DNA of 64,000 bases from Albimonas sp963816545. GTDB taxonomy: Bacteria > Pseudomonadota > Alphaproteobacteria > Rhodobacterales > Rhodobacteraceae. The translations under genes were made by a program, and so were the position numbers. Positions 42,173-52,895 of this stretch are shown here, one piece after another. Location: positions 868,001 to 932,000 of the forward strand of contig CAWFLE010000007.1 of the NCBI GenBank assembly GCA_963816545.1. The letters are read 5' to 3'. Within the stretch, counting starts at the first letter, position 1; the number at the start of each line of letters is the position of its first letter. Under the pieces are notes generated by a model. That model saw nothing but the letters and a program-made list of their open reading frames with translations. It had not been told where the DNA came from and did not search any database.

Positions 42173-42600
42173 ATGACCGCCGAGCTGCAGAGCGGCGCAA
42201 GTGACCTGGAGCGGAAGGTCGGGTTCCTGTCGGCCCCCGCCTTCTACCCCCACGTCCCGGCGTGCGTGACCGTGCGCGAGACCCACATTTCCTGGGTCTT
42301 CCTCGCAAGCGGGCGCCTCTAAAAGCTGAAGAAACCGATCCGGCTGCCGCATCTCGACTTTCGCGGCCTCGGGGCGCCGCCGCCGCGCGGTCGAGGAGAC
42401 CAGTTGAACCGGAACCTTGCGCTCGCGGTCTACTTCGATCCGGTTCCGCTGCGCGAGCGGAAGGAGGGAACTCTGATCCTGTACGGCGAGGCCGCGTCGT
42501 GGACCGGCTGGTGGTCATGCGGCGCCGCCGGAGACGCGGAGCCTGGCGCGTCCCGCGGACGGATAGGGGCCTTCAAGGGAAGAGCTCGAGGCGGCGGTTG
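42173..42600 (+). pseudogene. Aminoglycoside phosphotransferase-like protein, N-terminal remnant
   Basis: ATG 42173 opens a reading with LSAPAFYPHVPACVTVRETHISWVFLASG and then KLKKPIRLPHLDFR, the entry of the ~500-residue phosphotransferase/ATP-binding proteins often found with USP genes. TAA at 42320-42322 stands where a Tyr codon (YKLKKP) is expected. After LNRNLALAVYFDPVPL a frameshift leads to GRVVDRLVVMRR, and then the gene is lost near 42600. It is a dead fragment. Confidence 0.7.
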
Positions 42601-42637
42601 CGGTGCTCCATCATCCCGGCGGGCGGCGGGCGGGCGC

Positions 42638-42954
42638 TCAGTCGCTGGCTGCGCGACGGATCTCGGCGCGCAGATGGGGCGGCAGGCGGTTTGCGCCTCG
42701 GCCATGGCCCGGACCTGCGGACGCAGGCCGGGCACCTAGTCTATCAGCGACAGCACCACCGGCAACGCCTCGTTGTCGAGGCCGAGGTCGTTATGCAGCC
42801 GCGCCAGCAGCCGCGCCCTCGCCAGATCCAGCTCGTCGAAGACCGGGCCCGCGTCGTCCGCTGCCTGGCAGATCCAGCCCTCCTCAACCCAGACGCGCAG
42901 AGTCGCGTGGGACACCTCCGCCTCCCGCGCCGCGTCGATCTCGTTGCGGCTTAT
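42638..42954 (-). pseudogene. cbpM: Second cbpM copy, start lost and stop gained
   Basis: Readable as ATLRVWVEEGWI, DELDLARARLLARLHNDL and ALPVVLSLID, close to the intact CbpM. The expected start, overlapping the DnaJ stop, reads ATA at 42954-42952, where the intact copy pattern would be ATGA. TAG at 42738 replaces a Gln codon, then VPGLRPQVRAMAEA continues, and after a further shift LPPHLRAEIRRAASD ends at 42638. Confidence 0.78.
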
Positions 42955-43495
42955 GTCGCTCTCCTCAGGTCGGCGCGCGGGTCGTAGCGGTGCATCTTCC
43001 CCCATCGGGTCATCAACGCCTCCAGATCCTCGTCCACCTGCGGCGGCGCTACGATCTACAGCCGGCCAGCTGGTCCCCTGCAGGCCGGCCTGCAGCCTTC
43101 ACGCCCTTGCCGCGAAGACGCAGGACCTTCCCTCCCGACGCGCCCTTCGGAACCGACATCGTCACACGGCCGGTCACGGTGGGAACCTTAACCTTCGCGC
43201 CGAGCACCGCCTCGTCCAGCGTGATCGGCAGCTCCAGGACGATGTCGTCCCCCTCGCGCGAGAACACGGGATGCGGGCGGATAGAGACGGGGTCCAGCGC
43301 GTCTCCGGGAAGGCCGTCGCCGCGGCCGTGGGCGCCTTTGCCAGCCAGTCGGACCGTCTCGCCGTCCCGCACGCCCGCGGAGCTGGAGATCTCGAGCGAC
43401 CCGCCCCCGGGCAGACCGCCCCGCCAAAACGCGCCGTAGATCGCGTCGGGGAAGTCGAGCTCAATGTGGAAGCGCAAGTCCCGACCCCGCATGAC
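42951..43495 (-). pseudogene. cbpA: Second cbpA copy, C-terminal part only, frameshifted
   Basis: Begins mid-gene at RGRDLRFHIELDFPDAIYG; the J domain is absent, replaced by RbbA sequence. The substrate domains follow (GVRDGETVRLAGKG, VPKGASGGKVLRLRGKGV, RPAGDQL). After a break at ~43060, IVAPPQVDEDLEALM and YDPRADLRR complete the C-terminus, ending TAA 42953-42951. It cannot act as a J protein. Confidence 0.8.
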
Positions 43496-44885
43496 GCTCG
43501 GCCTCCGCCATGAAATGGGTGGAGACGAAGATGGTCGTCCCCTGCTCCCGCGACAGCTCCGCCAGCAGGGCCCAGAAGGCGTCCCGCGCCTCCGGGTCCA
43601 CGCCGGAGGTGGGCTCGTCCAGGATCAGGAGCGGCGGCTCGTGGATCACCGCCACCGCCAGCGACAGGCGCTGACGGACGCCAAGCGGCAGCGCCTCGGC
43701 CCGCTGCCCCAGATGCGGGCCGAGGCCGAAGCGGTCGGTCAGCGCCGCGATGCGGGCGCGGCGGCGGTCGGGGGCCAGTTCGAACAGGCGCGCGTGCAGG
43801 TCGAGGTTCCGCGCCGCCGTCAGCTCGCCATAGAGAGAGAAGGCCTGGCTCATGTAGCCGAGCCGCCGGCGGGCCTCCCTCCCGCCGCTGCCGTCCACCG
43901 GCTCGCCGAACAGCAGCGCCTCGCCGGACGTGGCCGGCAGCAGGCCCGTCAGCATCTTCATGGTGGTGGACTTGCCGCAGCCGTTCGAGCCGATGAACCC
44001 GAAGATCTCGCCGCGCCGGATCTCGAAATCCACGCCGTCCACCGCGGCGAAGTCGCCGAAGCGGCGCACGAGGCCGCGGGCGGAGATCACCGGCTCGCCC
44101 CCCGCCTCCCGCCGCGGAGGGATCGCGAAGGCGGGCGCGCGCGGGCCGGAGCGCAGGGTCCTGAAGGCGGCCTCCAGATCCTCCACCCCGGCGGCGGCCG
44201 TGACCTCAGAGGGCGAGCCCTGCGCGATCACCCGGCCGCCGTCGAGCGCGGCGAGCCACTCGAACCCCGTCGCCTCGTCCATATAGGTGGTGGAGACGAT
44301 GACGCTCATCCCCTTTCGCCTGTCGCGGATCGAGCCCACCAGATCCCAGAACTGCCGGCGCGCGAGCGGATCGACCCCCGTGGTCGGCTCGTCGAGGATC
44401 AGCAGGTCCGGGTCATGGATCAGCGCGCAGCAGAGGCCGAGCTTCTGCTTCATCCCGCCCGAGAGCTTCCCCGCGGGCCGGTCGGGGAAAGGCGCAAGCC
44501 CCGTCGCCGCCAGCAGCGCCGCGATGCGCGCCTCCCGCTCCGCCGCGCCCTGGCCGAAGAGCCGGCCGAAGAACTCGAGGTTCTCGCGCACCGACAGCTC
44601 GGCATAGAGGTTCCGCCCGAGGCCCTGCGGCATGTAGGCGATGCGCGGCTGCACGCGGCGGCGGTGCGCCTGGTCTCCCATGTCGCCCCCCAGCGCCTCC
44701 ACCCGCCCCGCCTGGATGCGCCGCGCCCCGGCGAGAAGCCCGAGGAGGGTGGATTTCCCCACGCCGTCCGGCCCGATGATCCCGGCGAGCGACCCGCCGG
44801 GGATCTCCAGCGACAGGGAGCGCAGGGCCTCGACCCTGCCGTAGCGGTGGGAGACCCGCTCGAGCCGCAGGCCTCCTCCGCTCAC
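43461..44885 (-). pseudogene. RbbA-like ABC transporter, two ATPase domains, membrane part deleted
   Basis: From GTG 44885 (overlapping the hlyD stop), 474 residues. Two nucleotide-binding domains: first Walker A GPDGVGKST, signature LSGGMKQKL, Walker B LLILDEPTTGVDP; second Walker A GSNGCGKST, signature-like LPLGVRQRLSL, Walker B LLILDEPTSGVDP. Full RbbA/YhiH proteins have ~900 residues with a C-terminal permease. Here the frame leaves RbbA at about 43495, right after STHFMAEAER, and runs 12 foreign residues into the cbpA remnant. So a deletion fused two genes and removed the permease. Confidence 0.82.
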
Positions 44886-45880
44886 TCGAACATCTCCGGC
44901 GGGATGCGGCGGTCGAGCCGCTCCGGCCACACCGCCCCCGGATCCAGCTTCACGTAGGCCACGCCCCGCACGCCGGTCTTCACATGCGCGATCCGCGCCG
45001 CCACGAGGTCGGGCGGGATGCGGACCCGGACGCGGAACACCAGCTTCTCCCGCTCCTCCAGCGTCTCCACCTGCCGGGGCGTGAACTGCGCCTCGGGGGC
45101 CACGAAGCTGACCGCCGCGGGGATGGCGTAGTCGGGCAGGACGTCCAGCACGATCCGCGCCTCCGCGCCGAGCGGCGTGCGGGCCGCGTCTCCGGCCGCG
45201 AGGAAGACCTCCATGTAGACGTCGCCGAGATCGAGCAGGGTCAGGACCGGCCGCCCCGCCGCCACGATCTCGCCGGCCTCGGCCAGCCGGTAGAGCACGC
45301 GGCCCGCCGCCGGCGCCTCCAGGGTGGAGTCGCCGATGCGGGAGACGATGCGCCGGACCTCGGCCTCCGCGGCGGCCACGCGCCGGCCTGCGGTGGCGAC
45401 CTGCGCCTCCGCCGCCGCGAGGGCGGCGCGCGCCACGTCGCGGGCCGACTGGCGCGTCTCCAGCGTCACCATGGACGCGTGCCCCTTGTCCACGAGCGAG
45501 GCCGCGCGCCCCAGGTCGTGGTCCGCGAGGCGCAGCTCGCTCTCGCGCTGCGCGATCAGCGCGCGCGCCTCGCCGGTCGTCTCCTTCGCCAGCGCCACCT
45601 CGGCTTCGGCGCGGTCAAGCTCGGCCTCCAGCTCCTCGACGTCGAGCTGAGCGAGGATCTGCCCCGCCTCCACCATGTCCCCCTCCCGGACCGCGACCCG
45701 CACGATCCGCCCGGACCGGGTCGCAGCGACGTCGATCTGCGTCGCCTCGATCCGCCCATTGCCGACGACGATCCCCTCGGGCAGCCGGTCGCGGCCGGCG
45801 TCCCACCACGCGACGGCGGCGTAGGCGGCGCCGAGCAGGAACGCGGCGCCCAGCATCAGGTATCCGGCGCGAAGGCGCAT
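44882..45880 (-). CDS. HlyD/EmrA-type periplasmic adaptor of an ABC exporter
   Basis: 332 residues. One N-terminal membrane helix (YLMLGAAFLLGAAYAAVAWW), then GNGRIEATQIDVAATRSGRIVRVAVREGDMVEAGQIL, the lipoyl half, a long coiled-coil hairpin (~90-190), and the second half LEAPAAGRVLYRLAEAGEIV. It would link an inner-membrane RbbA-type pump to the outer side. Coupled to rbbA (GTGA), so its partner is now damaged. It is divergent from phaC. Confidence 0.88.
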   Translation of the reverse strand: MRLRAGYLMLGAAFLLGAAYAAVAWWDAGRDRLPEGIVVGNGRIEATQIDVAATRSGRIVRVAVREGDMVEAGQILAQLDVEELEAELDRAEAEVALAKETTGEARALIAQRESELRLADHDLGRAASLVDKGHASMVTLETRQSARDVARAALAAAEAQVATAGRRVAAAEAEVRRIVSRIGDSTLEAPAAGRVLYRLAEAGEIVAAGRPVLTLLDLGDVYMEVFLAAGDAARTPLGAEARIVLDVLPDYAIPAAVSFVAPEAQFTPRQVETLEEREKLVFRVRVRIPPDLVAARIAHVKTGVRGVAYVKLDPGAVWPERLDRRIPPEMFE

Positions 45881-45938
45881 GACGGACCCACCCAGAACGT
45901 TGAGCGGGCAGGCCTACGGCCCTTCGAGCCGCCCCGCA

Positions 45939-45952
45939 TTGCGCTGCATCAA
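45939..45952. promoter_or_regulatory. Weak Fnr-type box between hlyD and phaC
   Basis: TTGCGCTGCATCAA: full second half-site, changed first half. It ends 24 bp before the upstream phaC start (60 bp before ATG 46012, the spacing seen at the better boxes). Confidence 0.5.
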
Positions 45953-45975
45953 AGAGCGGCCAGGCCGCATGTGCG

Positions 45976-47835
45976 ATGAAGCGGCGCGTCGATCCTCGCC
46001 CGGAGCCCGTGATGAACGTTCAGCCATCCCTTTCCGGCCGCGCCGCGAGACCGCGATCCGGCTCGGCCGGCGGCGTCACCCCGTCAGAAGGGGACACGGA
46101 GTCCTACGCCGCCGCCGCGATGGGCGAGGTGACGGACCGGGCGCTCCATGCGCTCCTCGCGCGCGCGACGCTGGGGCTGTCGCCCGCGGCTCTCGGGGCC
46201 GCCTGGGCGGACTGGGCGGCGCATCTCGCCGCCGCGCCGGGCAAACGGATGCGGCTGGTGGAGAAGGCGTTCCGCAAGTCATTGAAGCTGCAGCGCTTCG
46301 CCCTCCGCTGCGCCCTCTCCGGCGGCGCGGCCGAGCCCTGCATCGAGCCCCTCCCCCAGGACCGCCGCTTCGCCGCCGAAGGCTGGCGCCGCCCTCCGTT
46401 CAACCTCATCCACCAGTCTTTCCTCCTCCAGCAGCAGTGGTGGTGGAACGCGACCACCGGCGTGCGCGGCGTGACCCCTCAGCACGCGCACGCCGCCGCC
46501 TTCGCCGCGCGACAGATGCTCGACACCGTCTCCCCGTCGAACTTCCTGTGGACCAACCCGGAGGTGCTGGAGCGGACGCGGGACACCGGCGGCCTGAACC
46601 TCGTCCAGGGCTGGCGGAACTGGATGGAGGACCTCGACCGCCTCGTCTCCAGCCGCCCCGCGCCGCGCGATCCCGCCTTCGTCCCCGGCGAGACGGTGGC
46701 GATCACGCCGGGCAAGGTCGTCCTGCGAACCCGGCTGATGGAGCTGATCCAGTACGCGCCCGCCACCGGCACGGTTCGGCCGGAGCCGGTGCTGATCGTC
46801 CCCGCCTGGATCATGAAGTACTACGTCCTCGACCTGCGGCCGGAGAACTCGCTGATCCGCTGGCTCGTGGGCCAGGGCTACACCGTCTTCGCCATCTCCT
46901 GGCTGAACCCAACGGCGAAGGACCGCGACCTCGGGATGGAGGACTATCTCGACCACGGGCTGATGGCCGCCCTCGACGCCGCGCTGGAGATCGCCGGCGC
47001 CGGCAAGGCCCACGCCGTGGGCTACTGCCTCGGAGGCACGCTGCTGACCATTGCCGCCGCCGCCATGGCGCGGGACGGCGACGACCGGCTCGCCACCCTC
47101 ACGCTCCTCGCGGCCCAGTCCGACTTCTCGGAGGCGGGGGAGCTGATGCTCTTCATCAACGAGAGCCAGGTCAGCTTTCTCGAGGACATGATGTGGGAGC
47201 AGGGCGTTCTCGACGCCGCGCAGATGGCCGGTGCCTTCCAGATTCTGCGCTCCAACGACCTGATCTGGTCGCGCATCGTGCGCGAGTACCTCATGGGCGA
47301 GCGGGCGCCGTCGAGCGACCTGATGGCCTGGAACGCCGACGCGACCCGCATGCCGTACCGGATGCACTCGGAATACCTGCGAAAGCTGTTCCTGGAGAAC
47401 CTGCTCTCGGCCGGCCGCTACATCGTCGGCGACCGGGCGGTGGCCCTCTCGGACATCCACCTGCCCACCTTCGCCGTGGGAACCGAGACCGACCACGTCG
47501 CACCCTGGCGCTCGGCCTACAAGGCGCACCTGCTGTTCGACGCCGAGGTGACCTTCGTCCTGACCAATGGCGGCCACAACGCGGGGATCGTCTCCGAGCC
47601 CGGCCATCCCCGCCGCCGCTTCCGGATCCTGACCACCGGCGCCGACGACCCGTGGCGCAATCCCGACGGCTGGCTGGAGGCGGCGGAACCGCGCGAGGGC
47701 TCGTGGTGGCCCGCCTGGGCCGACTGGCTCTCCGCCCGGTCCGGGGAGCCGGTCCCGCCCCCGCCTGCGGGCGCTCCGGATCGCGGCCTCGCGCCCCTGT
47801 GCGATGCGCCGGGGACCTACGTCCTCCAGCCGTGA
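45976..47835 (+). CDS. phaC: Polyhydroxyalkanoate synthase (class I PhaC)
   Basis: 619 residues from ATG 45976; ATG 46012 (607 residues) is equally likely and fits the box spacing. The lipase-like box GYCLGGT holds the catalytic Cys near residue 350. The Asp and His of the triad are in VGTETDHVAPW and TNGGHNAGIV. FNLIHQSFLLQQQWW and SPSNFLWTNPEVL are class I family blocks. It polymerises (R)-3-hydroxyacyl-CoA into storage granules. It belongs with the phasin at 19.7-20.0 kb. Confidence 0.93.
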   Translation: MKRRVDPRPEPVMNVQPSLSGRAARPRSGSAGGVTPSEGDTESYAAAAMGEVTDRALHALLARATLGLSPAALGAAWADWAAHLAAAPGKRMRLVEKAFRKSLKLQRFALRCALSGGAAEPCIEPLPQDRRFAAEGWRRPPFNLIHQSFLLQQQWWWNATTGVRGVTPQHAHAAAFAARQMLDTVSPSNFLWTNPEVLERTRDTGGLNLVQGWRNWMEDLDRLVSSRPAPRDPAFVPGETVAITPGKVVLRTRLMELIQYAPATGTVRPEPVLIVPAWIMKYYVLDLRPENSLIRWLVGQGYTVFAISWLNPTAKDRDLGMEDYLDHGLMAALDAALEIAGAGKAHAVGYCLGGTLLTIAAAAMARDGDDRLATLTLLAAQSDFSEAGELMLFINESQVSFLEDMMWEQGVLDAAQMAGAFQILRSNDLIWSRIVREYLMGERAPSSDLMAWNADATRMPYRMHSEYLRKLFLENLLSAGRYIVGDRAVALSDIHLPTFAVGTETDHVAPWRSAYKAHLLFDAEVTFVLTNGGHNAGIVSEPGHPRRRFRILTTGADDPWRNPDGWLEAAEPREGSWWPAWADWLSARSGEPVPPPPAGAPDRGLAPLCDAPGTYVLQP

Positions 47836-47846
47836 CGGCGCCGACG

Positions 47847-47860
47847 TTGACCGAGGTCAA
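47847..47860. promoter_or_regulatory. Fnr-type box before the leader peptide and zinc ADH
   Basis: TTGACCGAGGTCAA, ending 59 bp before the leader ATG, the same spacing as at the CBS and host-attachment genes. Confidence 0.78.
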
Positions 47861-47918
47861 GGTCGACCGGCGGAAAGCGCGTCATCCTGTCCCCGCTGGC
47901 AACGCAAGGAGCCCCATC

Positions 47919-47975
47919 ATGGACCGCGCCGCCGACGCCCCCCTCGCCGCTCGGCGCCCCGGCCGCCCCGCATGA
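47919..47975 (+). CDS. 18-residue leader peptide coupled to adh
   Basis: ATG 47919 follows AAGGAG at good distance. The peptide (MDRAADAPLAARRPGRPA) ends at TGA 47973-47975, which overlaps the adh ATG at 47972 (ATGA). adh itself has no ribosome site of its own, so its translation probably depends on the leader. No run of regulatory amino acids is seen. Confidence 0.6.
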   Translation: MDRAADAPLAARRPGRPA

Positions 47976-49036
47976 AGGCCGCCGTCTTCGTGGAGCCGGG
48001 CCGCATCGTGCTCGAGGACAAGCCGGTCCCCGACGTGGGCCCGCTAGACGCCCTGATCCGGGTGACCACCACCACGATCTGCGGCACCGACGTGCACATC
48101 CTCAAGGGGGAATACCCGGTGGAGCGCGGCCTCATCATCGGCCACGAGCCGGTCGGGATCATCGAGAAGCTGGGCTCCGCCGTCGAGGGCTACGCCGAGG
48201 GACAGCGGGTGATCGCCGGCGCCATCACGCCCTCGGGCCACTCCATGGCCTGCCTATGCGGCGCCTGCTCCCAGGACGGCGCCGGCACGCGCCACGGCTT
48301 CAAGCCCATGGGCGGCTGGCGCTTCGGCAACACCATCGACGGCGCGCAGGCCGAATACCTGCTGGTCCCCGACGCCATGACCAATCTCGCGCCCGTCCCT
48401 GACGGCCTGACCGACGAGCAGGTCCTGATGTGCCCCGACATCATGTCCACCGGCTTCTCCGGCGCCGAGAGCGGGGGCGTGCGCATCGGCGATTCGGTCG
48501 CGATCTTCGCCCAGGGCCCCATCGGCCTCTGCGCCACCGTCGGCGCCCGCCTGATGGGCGCCACGCAGGTGATCGTGGTCGAATCCCAGCCCGAGCGGCA
48601 GGAGATGGCCCGCCGCCTCGGCGCCGACGCGGTGGTGGACCACACGAAGACCGACCCGGTGGACGAGATCCTGCGCCTCACCGACGGCCGCGGCGTGGAC
48701 GTGTCGATCGAGGCCCTTGGCCTCCAAGCCACCTTCGAGGCCGCGCTGCGGGTGCTGCGCCCCGCCGGCACGCTCTCTTCCCTCGGCGTCTATTCCGAGG
48801 ACCTGAGGATCCCCCTCGGCGCCTTCGCCGCCGGCCTCGGCGACCACCGGATCGTCACCACCCTCTGCCCCGGCGGCAAGGAGCGCATGACCCGACTGAT
48901 GAGCGTGATCGCCTCGGGGCGGGCCGATCTCCGTCCGCTGGTGACCCACCGCTTCCGCCTCGACGACATCGAGACCGCCTACGACCTCTTCGCCTCCCGC
49001 CGCGACGGCGTCATGAAGGTGGCCATACAGCCTTAG
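47972..49036 (+). CDS. Zinc-dependent medium-chain alcohol dehydrogenase
   Basis: 354 residues from ATG 47972. Catalytic zinc ligands are in TTTICGTDVHIL and GHEPVGIIEKLG; the usual structural-zinc Cys loop is only partly kept (CLCGACSQ). The NAD(P) fold has FAQGPIGLCATVGARLMGA. It resembles isopropanol/2-butanol-type dehydrogenases (MCPDIMSTGFSGAE). In low oxygen it would recycle NADH by reducing an aldehyde or ketone. It lies behind an Fnr box and is probably the intact cousin of the deleted ADH at 25.6 kb. Confidence 0.9.
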   Translation: MKAAVFVEPGRIVLEDKPVPDVGPLDALIRVTTTTICGTDVHILKGEYPVERGLIIGHEPVGIIEKLGSAVEGYAEGQRVIAGAITPSGHSMACLCGACSQDGAGTRHGFKPMGGWRFGNTIDGAQAEYLLVPDAMTNLAPVPDGLTDEQVLMCPDIMSTGFSGAESGGVRIGDSVAIFAQGPIGLCATVGARLMGATQVIVVESQPERQEMARRLGADAVVDHTKTDPVDEILRLTDGRGVDVSIEALGLQATFEAALRVLRPAGTLSSLGVYSEDLRIPLGAFAAGLGDHRIVTTLCPGGKERMTRLMSVIASGRADLRPLVTHRFRLDDIETAYDLFASRRDGVMKVAIQP

Positions 49037-49274
49037 CGGGGCAGCTTGACCTATGAGCGCGGGGTTGTTGTCTGGGGCGAGACCAAGCCGCCTTCGGGTC
49101 GACGTCCAGCCGATAGGCGTCGCCGTGAGGCGTCGGATCGAAGCCGTACGTCCGTCGGGGTGAGACCTACGCTTGGGCGGCGGGGATTGCAATCCCGGAG
49201 GGGGCGATCGGATCGGCCGCCATCAGCTGCCGCAGCCTTGGCAAGGCGCGCGCTACAGGCAGCCATAGCGGCGG

Positions 49275-51392
<2,118 letters not shown>

Positions 51393-52237
51393 TGGCGCTG
51401 CAGAAGGCCGATGACGGCAATTTCCTTCGCAGGCTCGCGGAGACGGTGCTCCAGATCCTCATGGAGGCCGACGTGGAGGGGCTGATCGGGGCCGGGCGCT
51501 ATGAGCGCAGCGGCGAACGATCGACCTGGCGCAACGGCTACCGGGACCGGACGCTCGACACCCGGCTGGGGCAGTTGAACCTGCGCATCCCGAAGCTGCG
51601 GACCGGGAGCTGCTTTCCGCCCTTCCTCGAGGCCCGGAAGACGACGGAGAAGGCGCTGATCTCGGTGATCCAGGAAGCGTGGATCGCAGGGGTCTCCACG
51701 CGCAAGGTCGACGACCTCGTCCAGGCGATGGGGCTGTCGGGCATCTCGAAGAGCCAGGTGTCCAAGCTCTGCAAGGAGATCGACGAGCGCGTCGGAGCCT
51801 TTCTGAAGCGCCCGCTGGAGGGGGACTGGCCCTATGTCCGGCTGGACGCGACCTACCTGAAGGTGCGCGAGGGCGGGCGCATCGTCTCGGTCGCGGCCAT
51901 GATCGCCGTGGCCGCCAACAGCGATGGACGGCGAGAGATCATCGGCCTGCACATCGGCTCCTCGGAAGCGGAGACCTTCTGGGCGGGCTTCCTCAAGAAG
52001 CGCCGCGCCGACGTCGTGGGCATCTTCCCCAACGAAGAAAGCATCATCCGCCTCATCGGCGCCGTCCTGCTCGAGGCGAACGACGAGTGGCAGCTCCAGC
52101 ACCGCTACATGCAGGTCGAGGCCATGGCGGAGCTCGATGCGCCCGCGCCCGACCCGCTCGACATGCAGCTCCAACTCAGCGGCCGCATGATCATGATGGC
52201 GCCCTCGGCTACACCACGAATTTCCACCTCATTGACG
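51393..52237 (+). pseudogene. IS256-family transposase remnant, different subtype
   Basis: Starts inside a transposase (LQKADDGNFLRRLAETVLQ), with no left end. Then RNGYRDRTLDTRLGQLNLRIPKLRTGS, DWPYVRLDATYLKVREGG and, after ETFWAGFLKKR, a direct jump to RADVVGIFPNEESIIRLIGA. About 300 bp of the catalytic middle are deleted. A right-end-like TACACCAC sequence is near 52213. It differs clearly from the two intact IS256 copies. Confidence 0.82.
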
Positions 52238-52765
52238 GACGTGACCTGGTGCGCGCGGGCGCCGGGCATGACTTCGCGGGCTGGAAACGCTCGACCCTGC
52301 GCCGGCGGATGGAGCGGCGCATCCAAGTCATGAACCTGCGCTATGCGACCAAGTTCCTCCAGCGCATCCGCGCCAACTCCTCAGAATGCCGGACGTTGCT
52401 TCGCGAGCTGCTCATCAACTTCACCCGCTTCTTCCGCGACCCCGAGCCCTTCGACACGCTGCGCGCGCAGGTGACCGAACTCCTGCTGAACGGCCCGACG
52501 GAGGACCAGATCGGCGTCCGGGTCCCCGGCTGCTCCAGCGGCGGCGAGGCCCGCTCTCAGGCTGCGCTCTTCGCCGAGGCGGTCCGCCTCAAGCCTCGCT
52601 CGATGATGATCCGGATCTTCGAGACCGAGATGGAGGAGCGGATGCTCGCCCAGGCGGGGCAAGGGGTCTTTCCGCTCTCGGCGATGCCGGCCATCCCGGA
52701 GGAGATGCGGGACCGCTACGCCCTGCCGCAGGAGGGGCGCTTCCGCGTCGTCTCGCGCATCTGGA
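52238..52765 (+). pseudogene. CheR-type methyltransferase fragment
   Basis: Reading GHDFAGWKRSTLRRRMERRIQ, ECRTLLRELLINFTRFFRDPEPFDTLR and RVPGCSSGGEARSQAALFAEA (degenerate AdoMet motif; normally GCSTGEEAYS) then GVFPLSAMPAIPEEMRDRY. This is the CheR core of the CheB/CheR-PAS fusion kinases. Both ends are missing, and the AdoMet motif is altered, so it is a fragment. Confidence 0.75.
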
Positions 52766-52892
52766 GGAGGGAAAGCAGGGGTTCGGCGCCGCACCCTCCC
52801 AACTCGGCGCGGCGCAGCTCAAGGGGACGCTCTACGTGCACGCCTCCGACCGGCGGCGCGTGATGCGGCTCAGCTTCCTGGCGGAGACCTGA
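52766..52892 (+). other. Short unidentified gene tail
   Basis: In a different frame from the CheR fragment, an open end reads LEEGKQGFGAAPSQLG and LKGTLYVHASDRRRVMRLSF to TGA 52890-52892. It looks coding but no family is recognised. It faces the convergent MalT-like gene. Confidence 0.35.
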
Positions 52893-52895
52893 GCC

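Noticed and set aside
49045..49058. Fnr box before the P-type ATPase (TTGACCTATGAGCG)
   Set aside because: Only the first half-site matches; the second half is too different to call.
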